Shown here one piece after another: positions 44,175 to 52,587 of a stretch of DNA of 64,000 nt. A program made the position numbers and the translations under genes. The first letter of the stretch is position 1; each line of letters opens with the position of its first letter. The stretch covers positions 3,286,001 through 3,350,000 of the forward strand of contig NZ_CP081496.1 of the NCBI RefSeq assembly GCF_019774615.1, given 5' to 3'. The notes below the pieces were generated by a model. That model searched no databases. It was not told the DNA's origin and was given only the letters and a program-made list of their open reading frames with translations. This stretch comes from Streptomyces sp. BHT-5-2. GTDB lineage: Bacteria; Actinomycetota; Actinomycetes; Streptomycetales; Streptomycetaceae.

Positions 44175-45107
44175 TCACTGGTTGCCCCGCTTTCCCCGCT
44201 GGATACCCTGATTGGCCTGGTCCTTCGGGTCTTCCCGTGATGGGGCGCTCGACCACGAGGCCAGGAATTCGAGGCCCGAGTGGGTGCCGGCATCCCCTGG
44301 TGGCGGCGTATAGACGACCAGGGTCTGCTGTGGCGCCATGGCGACTCGGAGGGCTTGCCAGTCCAGAGTCAGGGGCCCGGCGAGCGGGTGCGCGAAGTGG
44401 TTGCGGCCGTGCGTGATGGCACGGACGTCGTGGCGAGCCCAGTGCCGACGGAAGTCGCCGTCCACCGCGCTGAGTTCGTCGACGAGCGCGACGAGTCGCG
44501 GAGGGTGCGGCTCATGGGCGGCCTCCATTCGCAGCCGGGCGACGCACTTACCCGCGGTGTGCTCCCAGTCGCGGTACAGCTGGCGCACCCGCGGTTCGAG
44601 GAACACCATGCGCAGGTGGTTGCGGTGTTCGGTCGGCACGGTGCCGAAGTCGAGGAACAGTGCGGATGCCAGTGAGTTCCACGCCAGGATGTCCATGCTC
44701 CGGTCGAGCAGGACGGCGGGGCTGCCGGTGAGGCTGTCGAGCAGCACCCTCGTGCGGGAGTGCACCCGCGCGGGCAGCGTGTTCGGGCAGCGGGGCGGCT
44801 GTGGTCCGCCTTCTTTGCTGTTGATGCTGCCGAGTTGGTGCACATAGGCCGTCTGGTCGGCGTTGAGCCGCAGTGCGCCGGCCAGCGCGGCAAGGACGGC
44901 GGGCGAGGCGCTGGATACCCGGCCCTGTTCCAAGCGGGTGTAGTACTCGACACTCACCTTGGCGAGCAGGGCGACCTCCTCGCGGCGGAGGCCCGGCACC
45001 CGGCGGGGGCTGCCCACTGCGGGCAGCCCCACCTCGTGCGGTGCCACGGCCGCCCGCCGTGCGGCGAGGAACTTGCCCAGGGTGGTGTGTGGTGTCGGTC
45101 GTGCCAT
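44175..45107 (-). CDS. XRE-family regulator with MmyB-like domain
   Basis: The product is 310 residues from ATG 45107. The helix-turn-helix is RVPGLRREEVALLAKVSVEY, then YTRLEQGRVSSASPAVLAAL. The MmyB-type domain follows: AVLLDRSMDILAWNSLASAL, HLRMVFLEPRVRQLYRDWEH and HARHDVR-type segments ending in FAHPLAGPLTLDWQALRVA. Divergent to the IacB-like/SDR operon at 45272, which it probably regulates. It resembles the regulator at 458. Confidence 0.9.
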   Translation of the reverse strand: MARPTPHTTLGKFLAARRAAVAPHEVGLPAVGSPRRVPGLRREEVALLAKVSVEYYTRLEQGRVSSASPAVLAALAGALRLNADQTAYVHQLGSINSKEGGPQPPRCPNTLPARVHSRTRVLLDSLTGSPAVLLDRSMDILAWNSLASALFLDFGTVPTEHRNHLRMVFLEPRVRQLYRDWEHTAGKCVARLRMEAAHEPHPPRLVALVDELSAVDGDFRRHWARHDVRAITHGRNHFAHPLAGPLTLDWQALRVAMAPQQTLVVYTPPPGDAGTHSGLEFLASWSSAPSREDPKDQANQGIQRGKRGNQ

Positions 45108-45271
45108 GGCCACCGAGTATCGCACCGCCTGCCCGCCTCGTTCCTGGTACAGCCGTTACCAGGAACGAGGCGGGTCTTCTCGGCTGCGGGGACGGCGCGC
45201 AGGCTGGTGTCCGTACCGGCCCCACGGGCCGCTGTTCGACAACGTATCGCCGACACCGTACGGAGCTGTCC

Positions 45272-45664
45272 ATGCCTGCGCAGTCCCCCCGATCTGTTCT
45301 GTCCACCGCCGAGTCAGCCGACGAAGGGCCGCTGCGTGTGCTGTTCCGGCTCGGGGTCACCCAGAGCTATTTCGACGCCCCCGAGGAGGAGCGGTCAGCC
45401 GTACACCCCGCGATCCTGCGGGCCTTCGACGACCTGGGTGGGCGTTTCGGCGTACGCGTCCTCGGCACCCTGGACGACGACCGGCTGCAGACCGGTGCGG
45501 CCGGGGAGTGGATCAGCTATGTCCTCGCGGACGCCCCGGACCTGGCGGCGACCGTGCGGGTGGTCGGGCTGCTGCGCGAGACCCGGATCGGCTCCCATCG
45601 GCTGTGGCGATATCTGCGGATCGACGCCCGGGTCGGCCGCCCGCTGATGTTCGGCAACCGCTGA
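45272..45664 (+). CDS. IacB-like small protein
   Basis: The product is 130 residues. VLFRLGVTQSYFDAPEEERS, then VHPAILRAFDDLGGRFGVRV and YLRIDARVGRPLMFGNR. This order is like IacB-type proteins of the indole-acetate degradation locus and related small proteins found before SDR genes. Its chemistry is unknown. ATG 45272 has GGAG 7 bases upstream. It shares TGATG with the SDR start (stop 45662-45664, ATG 45664), so translation is coupled. Confidence 0.65.
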   Translation: MPAQSPRSVLSTAESADEGPLRVLFRLGVTQSYFDAPEEERSAVHPAILRAFDDLGGRFGVRVLGTLDDDRLQTGAAGEWISYVLADAPDLAATVRVVGLLRETRIGSHRLWRYLRIDARVGRPLMFGNR

Positions 45665-46443
45665 TGAGCGGGGACACGGGGGTCACGCCGGTGTACGGCG
45701 GAGCATTGTCCGGGCGCACCGCTCTGGTCACCGGCGGCGCCCAGGGTCTCGGCGCCGCCGTGGTCCGGGTCCTGTACGACGCGGGGGCGCGGGTGCTGAC
45801 GTGGGATGTGGATCAGGAGCGTAACCGCGCGACGGCCGTGGAGATCGATCCCGACGGCGCCCTGGTCCTTCCTGTAGGTGTCGACTTGGCCGACCCCGAT
45901 GCGGTGGAGTGCGCGTACCGGCGCGGGCGGGATCGGTTCGGGCCCGTGGACATCCTGGTGAACAACGCTGCGAGGGCCCTGCCGAAGTCCTTGTGGGAGA
46001 CCACGGCGGCCGAGTGGGATCAGGTTTTCGAGGTCAATGTCCGCGCGGCGTTTTTCCTCACCCGGATCGCAGCGACGGACATGCGTGCGCGCGGCTGGGG
46101 CCGCGTGGTGAACATGGCGTCGCTCGCCGGCCAGACCGCTCGGCCCACCGGCGCCGCCTACGGCGCGTCCAAGGCCGCACTGGCCGCCCTTACTCGCGTG
46201 TTCGCCGCCGAACTCGGGCCGTACGGGGTGACCGTGAACACCGTCGCGCCCGCCATGATCGACACCCCGATGGCTCGCGGAATCGGCCAGGAAGCGCTTG
46301 CTGGTCTCATCGCGCAAGTACCGGTGGGCCGCATCGCGACGCCGGAGGAGGTCGCCCTCCTCGTGCGCCATCTGGTCGGTCCCGATGCGGGGTTCATCAC
46401 CGGCGCGACGTACGACATCAACGGCGGTGCCCTGATGCGTTGA
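45664..46443 (+). CDS. short-chain dehydrogenase/reductase
   Basis: The product is 259 residues. TALVTGGAQGLGAAVVRVLY is the nucleotide-binding loop, WDVD after the second strand favours NAD(H), VDILVNNAARALPKSLWETT follows, and the catalytic Ser and Tyr-x3-Lys lie in VNMASLAGQTARPTGAAYGA and SKAALAALTRVFAAELGP. The FabG-like end LVGPDAGFITGATYDINGG completes it. Coupled to the IacB-like gene and controlled probably by the divergent XRE regulator. Confidence 0.9.
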   Translation: MSGDTGVTPVYGGALSGRTALVTGGAQGLGAAVVRVLYDAGARVLTWDVDQERNRATAVEIDPDGALVLPVGVDLADPDAVECAYRRGRDRFGPVDILVNNAARALPKSLWETTAAEWDQVFEVNVRAAFFLTRIAATDMRARGWGRVVNMASLAGQTARPTGAAYGASKAALAALTRVFAAELGPYGVTVNTVAPAMIDTPMARGIGQEALAGLIAQVPVGRIATPEEVALLVRHLVGPDAGFITGATYDINGGALMR

Positions 46444-46489
46444 TGTGCCCATGCGCTGACCGATGGGGCGCATGGACCACATCCTCGCA

Positions 46490-46670
46490 CCCGCCACTGA
46501 CATCCCGACGGCCGGACAGCGGATGGTGGAGGGGGCGTTCCAGGTGGCCAAGGGACAGGTGGGACTGAACGAGCACGTACACAAGTGGTGCTCGTGGTAC
46601 CGGCACACCACTGTGTCCGTGCTCGCCGTGGTCATTCTGGTCACCATCCGGAGCCGGCTGATATCCCGTC
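46490..46670 (+). pseudogene. IS701-type transposase C-terminal scrap
   Basis: MVEGAFQVAKGQVGLNEHVH, then KWCSWYRHTTVSVLAVVILV matches the conserved end of IS701-family transposases (EEGFQ.AKGQVGLDEHQVR.W.SWYRHTTLALLA). Upstream catalytic regions are absent. Confidence 0.7.
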
Positions 46671-46779
46671 AGCCGCTGACACCCGACCGCCGGCCGTGAA
46701 CGAGATCCGCCACCTGTACGACCGGATCGTCCTCGCCCCCGCTCGCGCACACGCTCACCCACCGTGAAACCCCATGACG

Positions 46780-47238
46780 CTAGTGGTGCCAAGCTCGCCC
46801 GCCCGTGTTGTGGATGAAGCGCTGTAGCACCTTGAGGGTGATCAGGTACTCCTCGTCGGAGACACCCGCGTGCCGTTCCGTCCAGAGCTCGTCCTGAAGG
46901 GCCGCGGCCTTGTCGTAGAACGCCCTGCCCTCAGCCGTGATGCCCAGGCGCCCTTCGGCGTCCTCGGTGATCCAGCCCTGGGCGATGATCGTGTCGATCT
47001 CTGACTCCATGGTTTCCGGGCCGGTGTCGAGGTAGTTCCGAAGGAGGCGGGACACCTCGTCACGGGTCTTGACGGTGTCGGCGTTTACCACCTGCCCGAG
47101 GGCCCACCACTGCGGTTGGGTGGTTCCGATCCTGGCGAGGGCGGCCCCGGTGCGGGCGACGACGGCCTTGTAGGCCGCCCAACTCCAGTAGCCGATGGGT
47201 TGCTTGATCAGGTCGGTGTCGCCGTGTGAATACTCCAT
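46780..47238 (-). CDS. MarR-like winged-helix protein
   Basis: The product is 152 residues from ATG 47238. IGYWSWAAYKAVVARTGAAL, then IGTTQPQWWALGQVVNADTV and a wing with IIAQGWITEDAEGRLGITAE and GRAFYDK. It fits the MarR-like group in Streptomyces where the second helix carries the QPQWW signature. Likely a DNA-binding regulator; the target may be itself, given the tandem repeats just upstream of its start. Confidence 0.75.
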   Translation of the reverse strand: MEYSHGDTDLIKQPIGYWSWAAYKAVVARTGAALARIGTTQPQWWALGQVVNADTVKTRDEVSRLLRNYLDTGPETMESEIDTIIAQGWITEDAEGRLGITAEGRAFYDKAAALQDELWTERHAGVSDEEYLITLKVLQRFIHNTGGRAWHH

Positions 47239-47250
47239 GACCGGGATCCC

Positions 47251-47275
47251 TGTCGTTGTCTGTCGTTGTCTGTCG
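47251..47275. repeat. 10-bp tandem repeat upstream of the MarR-like gene
   Basis: TGTCGTTGTC occurs twice back to back (47251-47270) followed by TGTCG, 2.5 copies in all, 13 bases upstream of the minus-strand start at 47238. With one repeat per helical turn it could be an operator or leader element. Confidence 0.5.
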
Positions 47276-47885
47276 GTTCGACGAGATCGACCGTAGAAAC
47301 TCAACTGGGCTTGAGGTCAAGGGCGTACCGGTCGACTCCTCCGGGAGATTGCTGCTCACTCACCGTGAAACCACCGGCTGTAGTAGCAGGTGGCTGGGGT
47401 TGGGCGCTTGGGTGCCCACCGGCGGAATTCCCGGTGAGGCACCCGTCCCCTTCCGCCGACCGCCTCGCCGACGGGCACGGGGAACGGTCGACACCTCGCT
47501 GCCAACGCGGGCCACGAACACACCGAACCGCCTCGGCGGTTGGCTCCGCAGGCGCTGCGGACACGCCGAGCTCGGCGGTGGGATCACTCGTCCAAGTCGG
47601 CGGCGAGGCGGGAGCCGGCGGCGCGGCTGGTGTCGAGGCGATGGCGCAGGCGACCACGGGGCCGTCGGCAGGGCTGCCTCAGGCGACCGCGATATCCACC
47701 ACCATCCTTCCCTCCTGCGGCAGTCCGAGATACGGCAGGCAGCCCAATGGGCGCCTGGGGGCTCCGGAGGCCGCGGCGCGCTGAACACGGGGCCGGGACC
47801 GGCTGATCGGCCGGCGGTGGGCAGGACACGACGGAAGAAGCGGGCTGGACCCGTCTGACGGGCCGTCGTGTGCGGGAGTCTGCGG
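47276..47885. other. intergenic stretch, nothing recognised
   Basis: About 600 bases between the MarR-like gene and the end of the quinone oxidoreductase gene. No frame resembles a protein family. Confidence 0.35.
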
Positions 47886-48863
47886 TCAGTCTGTGACGCG
47901 CAGCAGCAGCTTGCCCATGGACGTGCGTCCACCGATGAGCTGGTGTGCGTCGGCCGCATCCGACAGGGGGAACTCGGCGGTGACGGGAAGGACGACCGCT
48001 CCGTCGCTGACGGTGCGCAGGGCGCGTTCGGTAAGCGCACGCAGGGCGTCGGGGGCGGACTGGGCGAGGGCGAGCGCGGAGAAGCCCCCGATGGAGCGGC
48101 CCTGCGCGTACAGCTCGTCCTGCCCGGCCTGCCAGGGCTCGGCACCGCTGGCGTTACCGAAGGACACCAGGCGCCCGAAGACTGCCAGTGCGGCCAGGCC
48201 GCGGCGCAGCGTGTCGCCGCCCACCGGGTCCAGGACCAGATCGACACCCCTGCCGCCGGTCGCCCGGCGGACGTCCGTCTCGAAGGCGTCGGGCCGGAAC
48301 ACCGCGTCGTAGCCGTGCTTGAGCGCGTAGTCGGCCTTGGCGTCGCTGGAGGCCACCCCGTACACCGCGCCGGCGCCCGCTGCCCGGGCCAGCTGCCCGA
48401 CCACCGTGCCGATGCCTCCCGCCGCGCCGTGCACCAGCACGCTCTCCCCGGCACGCAGCCACCCCACCTCGTGGATCAGGGCGTGCGCGGTCGGCAGCAC
48501 GGTCGGCAGCGTGGCCGCGGTCCGCAGGTCCAGCCCCGTGGGCAGTGGGAAGACGGTCGCGGCCTCTGCGCAGACCACCTCGGCGTAACCGCCGCCCTCG
48601 ACGAGCGCGGCGACCTCCTGCCCCACCCGCAGCCCTGCCACGCCCTTGCCGACCGCCCGGATGCGCCCGGAGACGTCCAAGCCAGGGCGGTAGGGCAGCG
48701 ACGTCACCCGGTACCCCGCGGTACGCGCTTTCACGTCCGCGAAGTTCACCCCCGCCCAGACGACCTCGATGGCCACCTGGCCCGGCCCCGGCTCGGGCGT
48801 CGGAGCCTCGATGATCCGTAGCACTTCGGGACCGCCGTACTCCTGGAACTCAACCGCACGCAT
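47886..48863 (-). CDS. NADPH:quinone oxidoreductase-like (zinc-independent MDR)
   Basis: The product is 325 residues from ATG 48863. It is a medium-chain reductase of the quinone oxidoreductase type: VVWAGVNFADVKARTAGYRV, PYRPGLDVSGRIRAVGKGVA, the nucleotide motif ESVLVHGAAGGIGTVVGQLA and the end GKLLLRVTD. The catalytic zinc Cys of alcohol dehydrogenases is missing, as expected. It reduces quinones or enones with NADPH. Divergent from the ArsR regulator; the inverted repeat in between is a good operator. Confidence 0.9.
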   Translation of the reverse strand: MRAVEFQEYGGPEVLRIIEAPTPEPGPGQVAIEVVWAGVNFADVKARTAGYRVTSLPYRPGLDVSGRIRAVGKGVAGLRVGQEVAALVEGGGYAEVVCAEAATVFPLPTGLDLRTAATLPTVLPTAHALIHEVGWLRAGESVLVHGAAGGIGTVVGQLARAAGAGAVYGVASSDAKADYALKHGYDAVFRPDAFETDVRRATGGRGVDLVLDPVGGDTLRRGLAALAVFGRLVSFGNASGAEPWQAGQDELYAQGRSIGGFSALALAQSAPDALRALTERALRTVSDGAVVLPVTAEFPLSDAADAHQLIGGRTSMGKLLLRVTD

Positions 48864-48885
48864 ATGCAGAACCACCCTTCCATGA

Positions 48886-48934
48886 GTGTTCGACCGGAAG
48901 CGAACACTAGCACTGTAAGATGGCCATCGAACAC
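48886..48934. promoter_or_regulatory. ArsR-type operator: GTGTTCG/CGAACAC repeats
   Basis: GTGTTCG (48886-48892) and CGAACAC (48901-48907) form an inverted repeat with 8 bases between; another CGAACAC lies at 48928-48934. All are in the 92 bases between the divergent quinone oxidoreductase and ArsR genes, so they are probably the ArsR binding sites. Confidence 0.65.
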
Positions 48935-48955
48935 TGGGCGGAGGAGGACTTCGAA

Positions 48956-49300
48956 ATGTCGGACCAGGCTGAATGCGCGAGTCACCGTTCGGCGCCCGTG
49001 CACACACACCCCGACGACGTCCCGCTTCTCACCGCCCTGTCCGCGCTCGCGGATCCCGTGCGCATGCAGCTGATCCGCGAGCTGGCCGGCCACCCCGACT
49101 GGGCGCTCAGCTGCAGCAACTTCGACGTACCGGTCGGCCGGGCCGCGAAGAGCCACCACTTCTCGGTCCTGCGCGATGCCGGCCTGGTCGAACAGCGCGA
49201 CCAGGGCCCCAAACGACTCAACCGGCTGCGCCGCGAAGAGTTCGACGCCCGCTTCCCCGGCCTCCTCGACCTGACCCTCCGCGCCGACGACACCGATTGA
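48956..49300 (+). CDS. ArsR-family transcriptional regulator
   Basis: The product is 114 residues from ATG 48956 with GGAGGAGG 8 bases upstream. Winged helix: LLTALSALADPVRMQLIREL, DVPVGRAAKSHHFSVLRDAG and LVEQRDQGPKRLNRLRREEF. No clear metal-binding Cys pair, so it may sense a small molecule or redox state. Divergent from the quinone oxidoreductase, its likely target. Confidence 0.9.
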   Translation: MSDQAECASHRSAPVHTHPDDVPLLTALSALADPVRMQLIRELAGHPDWALSCSNFDVPVGRAAKSHHFSVLRDAGLVEQRDQGPKRLNRLRREEFDARFPGLLDLTLRADDTD

Positions 49301-49810
49301 CAACGGCCGGCTCCTCCCGGCGTCAGTCCCGCCACCAGGGCCGGGCGCAGCGCCTGCTGCCGCCGGGGCCGCCTCTCCCCCACTGAAACGACCGTGCTGT
49401 GGCTGGCGTGATCACGGTGTCGGAGCCGTCCCGGACTGATCCGCCCTTCACAAGGCTGACTCCGCGTTGCTTCGCCAAGCGGTGTGCGACGAAGGCTGGA
49501 CGCACTTTGATGATCGATGGGACGGAGTGTTCTACCCCGTGGACGCCTCCCGAGGAGCCTTCTCCCGACGACGACAGCCGTCCGCAGCCAAAGAAGCTCC
49601 CGAACGCGCCTGGCGCAGTTGCCGGGCTGCTGGGAGCCGGTGACCGGCTCGGTCAGCAACGGGTGTGGCTCCGCAACCCGGACAACGTGATCTGTCGGCG
49701 AGTGCGGTGAGTTCGGGAGCATCGCGACCGTCACCCGTGCGCACCAGGATCTGACTCGGGCCTTCAACGGCGCGGCCAACCGAGCGCTGGCGCCATGCCT
49801 TTGCAAGCCA
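49301..49810. other. gene-poor stretch with an IS5 transposase scrap
   Basis: At 49408-49480 the plus strand reads GVITVSEPSRTDPPFTRLTP, then RCFAK, matching the first residues of an IS5-type transposase. The downstream continuation (to a stop at 49710) has no similarity I recognise. No intact gene. Confidence 0.45.
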
Positions 49811-49843
49811 AGCGGGGCTGCCAGCCTGGCCGACAGCCCCGCT
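49811..49843 (-). terminator. hairpin after the cold-shock-like gene
   Basis: AGCGGGGCTG (49811-49820) pairs with CAGCCCCGCT (49834-49843), 13-base loop. TTTGCA before and TGCAAA after extend the stem across a 5-base bulge. It lies about 75 bases downstream of the minus-strand gene ending at 49918. Confidence 0.6.
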
Positions 49844-49917
49844 TGCAAAGGGGCAGACGAGACGCTCACGCGGCCGGACCTCGCACTCAAAGCGCCTGAG
49901 CCGGAAGCCTCTGCCCG

Positions 49918-50127
49918 CTACTCAATGACTCGGACGTGTTCCGCATGCACGACGCCATCACCATCCACGGCGGGGACATACGTGACCCTCATACCTTCGG
50001 TGACGAATGTGAGGTCACCAATGGCCTCCCTCGTGACCCGAACCTCGCTGCCGTCGTCTCCGTCGAGGTATCCATATCCCCTGGCTTGGTTGAACCACCT
50101 GACGACGCCGCTTACGCGATCGCTCAT
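49918..50127 (-). CDS. divergent cold-shock-domain protein
   Basis: The product is 69 residues. SGVVRWFNQARGYGYLDGDD, then GSEVRVTREAIGD follow the cold-shock pattern (GxVKWFNxxKGFGFI...DVFVH). RNP1 is altered (RGYGYL for KGFGFI) and RNP2 lacks the usual VFVH, so nucleic-acid binding may differ. Start ATG 50127 or GTG 50133; GGAGGAGG lies upstream of both. Confidence 0.7.
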   Translation of the reverse strand: MSDRVSGVVRWFNQARGYGYLDGDDGSEVRVTREAIGDLTFVTEGMRVTYVPAVDGDGVVHAEHVRVIE

Positions 50128-50521
50128 GCTCACATGCCTCCTCCGGCAGTCTCGACCGCAGTGGGGCAACTGATCGGCACGCCACCATCGCGCGCAGTGC
50201 CCCAGACAGCTCTCCGCTGTGCGGCGCCTCGTCAAACCCGAACGTCGGCAACTCGGTCGCAAACGCGGCGGAACTCTGAAGTCAGCAGGCTGCTGACCGG
50301 GCAAACCACTCCCAGCCGAATCACCTGGATCACCTGGATCTCCTGAATCAGCGGTGGCACTACAGGTGTTGCACTGGCCAGCATGCCCGTAGCGGAGGGA
50401 GTCGGTCCATTCGCCGGTGTTGACGTTCAAGGTGAACTCGGGGCGCCGGCCTTCAAGTTCGAAGCCGGCTCGTCTCAGAGGGCGGTACGCGGGTTGATGT
50501 CTGGTTCGTCGTTGCAGTTGT
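50128..50521. other. intergenic stretch with a possible gene scrap
   Basis: On the minus strand at about 50380-50480, FELEGRRPEFTLNVNTGEWT, then DSLRYGHAGQC looks coding but has no start and no known relatives. The repeat ATCACCTGG occurs twice in tandem near 50320. Nothing else. Confidence 0.3.
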
Positions 50522-50920
50522 TCAGCGAGGGCGGCGCTTGGCGAGGCGGCGAGCGAGCAGGGGGACGACGGTCCCTGCCAGGAGAGCGGCGAGCGGTACG
50601 GCGACATTCACCCAGGGGGCTCGGAAAGGCTTGTAGGTGGCGATGCCGTCTTTGATCTCGATGTAGCCGCGAGGGCGGGCGCCGACTCCGCCCCCTCCTT
50701 GGCCGGCGCTGACGGCTCCTGCTTCGGGGCCCGTGCCCCCGGCGAATCCGAAGCCGATTTCGGCGACCGGAATGACGGTGATTCCGTCGCTGGTGACAGG
50801 TTCGCCGAAGACGGCCGACACCGAGGCCCGGCTACCGAACTGTTCGACCACGCGCTCCATCAGGGCTGCGGCCGTGTCGGCCTGCGGGACGGACTGGTCC
50901 GGTATGAGTGAGCGGGCCAT
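50522..50920 (-). CDS. GerW-family (YtfJ-like) sporulation protein
   Basis: The product is 132 residues from ATG 50920 (GGAGG 6 bases upstream). The core DTAAALMERVVEQFGSRASV, SAVFGEPVTSDGITVIPVAE, IGFGFAGGTG and the Gly-rich GQGGGGVGARPRGYIEIKDG are the GerW/YtfJ signature. The end has a hydrophobic helix and basic tail (VNVAVPLAALLAGTVVPLLA, RRLAKRRPR), suggesting membrane association. In Bacillus, YtfJ/GerW is needed for full-competence spore germination; in Streptomyces its role is unknown. Confidence 0.9.
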   Translation of the reverse strand: MARSLIPDQSVPQADTAAALMERVVEQFGSRASVSAVFGEPVTSDGITVIPVAEIGFGFAGGTGPEAGAVSAGQGGGGVGARPRGYIEIKDGIATYKPFRAPWVNVAVPLAALLAGTVVPLLARRLAKRRPR

Positions 50921-51798
50921 CGGATACCTCCGGGGTGGCGGATACGGTGGTACCGAGGATAAGGGGGCCTGGCATGCGCCGCGTGTGGATCGGTTGCGCA
51001 GCAGGGAGCCGGGCACACCACGGCCACCCGAACCAGCCGTCGGGGAAGGGTCGTTGCCGGGCTCCGACACGGCAGATGCCGTGGTGATGCTGGGGCCCTC
51101 GTCGCCGACTTCGCGGTGCCGCCGACCTCGTGCATCTCACTCGCGTGATCAATCGCAGGCTGAAGAAGATCCAGTACCGGCGCCACCTGATCGTCGGCTG
51201 CCTCCCGCCCACCGGCCCGACCGTGAACGACGACGCCATCAGAGCACCGGGCCTCACGAGTTCGACCTGAGCAGCACCCGGGCAGATCGTCACCTCCGGC
51301 CGCCTTCGCAAGGGCGCCCCGATTCAACACGTTCACGCTGTCCGGTGTGGATGTCTCTTCCCATCCCTGCCGTGCGTCTGCCTACCTTGTATCGCGGCCG
51401 TTTCCGGTTCGCGCCGTGCAGGATCTGCATGCCGAGCGGGAGAGGGGTGGGTGCGGCAGCGGCTCCGGCGGAGGCTCTTGGTCGGCTCTTGAGCGAGGGC
51501 GCGGCCTTCGCCGAAGACGTCTCACATGTCCCTCAGCGCAGGTCTTCCTGCGCTCCGCACGCGGCGGCGCAGCCACGCTCGGCCGGGATGTGCAAGGCCC
51601 GAAATCCCCTAGCCGTCGACGCCGTCCGTCCCCGATCACCAAGGCTCCCAATAGGCCCAATAGGAGGAACACCGGGAACGGTTACGGCAATTCACCTGAC
51701 AAGCCCCCTCCCCCATCCCGTCTGGCCCGTTCCAGGTCGAACACCAGAATTGTCGAGATGGTTCTGAATTTTGCGCATTCGGGAAGAAAGGAAGGCAG
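50921..51798. other. intergenic stretch upstream of the AfsA-like gene
   Basis: No intact gene. One plus-strand segment near 51120-51230 (VHLTRVINRRLKKIQYRRHL) looks like part of a lost protein but is not identified. The last ~80 bases before ATG 51799 are AT-richer and likely hold the promoter of the AfsA-like gene; I cannot assign -35/-10 with confidence. Confidence 0.3.
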
Positions 51799-52518
51799 AT
51801 GTCAGATCAGACGGTGCGTTATTTGGTCGGCGAGTCTTTCCACCGCTCGACCTGCCACCCCGACGTTCAGACGGTCGACCAACTCGTGGAGGAGCTGCGA
51901 ACGGACGCGCCGCCGATGCTGATCCGCCCAGGGCTCGGACTGGACATCGCCACGTGGGAGTGGGTCAAGCAGCAGGCCGCGCAGAAGACGACGAGCGGGC
52001 AGGTTGCCTTCGACGGGTCCCCTGCCGTGCCGGTCGCGCGCAGGGTGGTGCTCAAGCACGCGAGCGACAACGTCGTCATCGGCAATGCCAGTACCGACGG
52101 GGACAGGTTCAGGTGCGAGCTGGTCATCGCGAACGACAGTGAGCTGATGCGCGACCACACCGCCGATCAACAGCACGTCCCCGGAATGCTCTTGATCGAG
52201 GCCGCCATCCAGGCCATCACCTGGGCGGTCGCCAAACTGACCACTCCACTGCCCGGTCAGGGCGACCGGTACGCGGTGATGCATGCCTGCGAGTTCGCCT
52301 TCCACCGCTTCGCCTTTCCCCTCCCTGCCGTCCTGGAAGGCCAATTGGAGCCGAATGGCAAGCCCGAGGACGAGCGGATCCCGCTCAAGTCCACCGTCAC
52401 CATCTGGCAAGCGGGGCGTCAATGCTCAACGCTGACGGTGAGGCTGGACGCTTTCGACCGTTCTCACATCTTTGCCGTCGAACACGCTCAGGCCCGCAAA
52501 ACCCTCGACCGGATCTGA
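51799..52518 (+). CDS. AfsA-like A-factor biosynthesis hotdog protein
   Basis: The product is 239 residues. VPVARRVVLKHASDNVVIGN, then FRCELVIANDSELMRDHTAD and QQHVPGMLLIEAAIQAITWA give the AfsA motif (VHK....V.L ... H....DH..D.HVPGMLLLEAARQA), followed by AVMHACEFAFHRFAFPLPAV. AfsA joins a beta-keto acyl chain to dihydroxyacetone phosphate in gamma-butyrolactone synthesis. This protein is shorter than AfsA (about 300) and shows only one clear hotdog motif, so it might make a different compound. GGAAGG precedes ATG 51799. The acyl-CoA-oxidase-like gene follows after 69 bases. Confidence 0.8.
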   Translation: MSDQTVRYLVGESFHRSTCHPDVQTVDQLVEELRTDAPPMLIRPGLGLDIATWEWVKQQAAQKTTSGQVAFDGSPAVPVARRVVLKHASDNVVIGNASTDGDRFRCELVIANDSELMRDHTADQQHVPGMLLIEAAIQAITWAVAKLTTPLPGQGDRYAVMHACEFAFHRFAFPLPAVLEGQLEPNGKPEDERIPLKSTVTIWQAGRQCSTLTVRLDAFDRSHIFAVEHAQARKTLDRI

Positions 52519-52587
52519 CGTCCGCGCACCACTGCCGCTCACCGACGACTGCAACCAACACTGCAATCACGGCAGGAGCAACCGACG

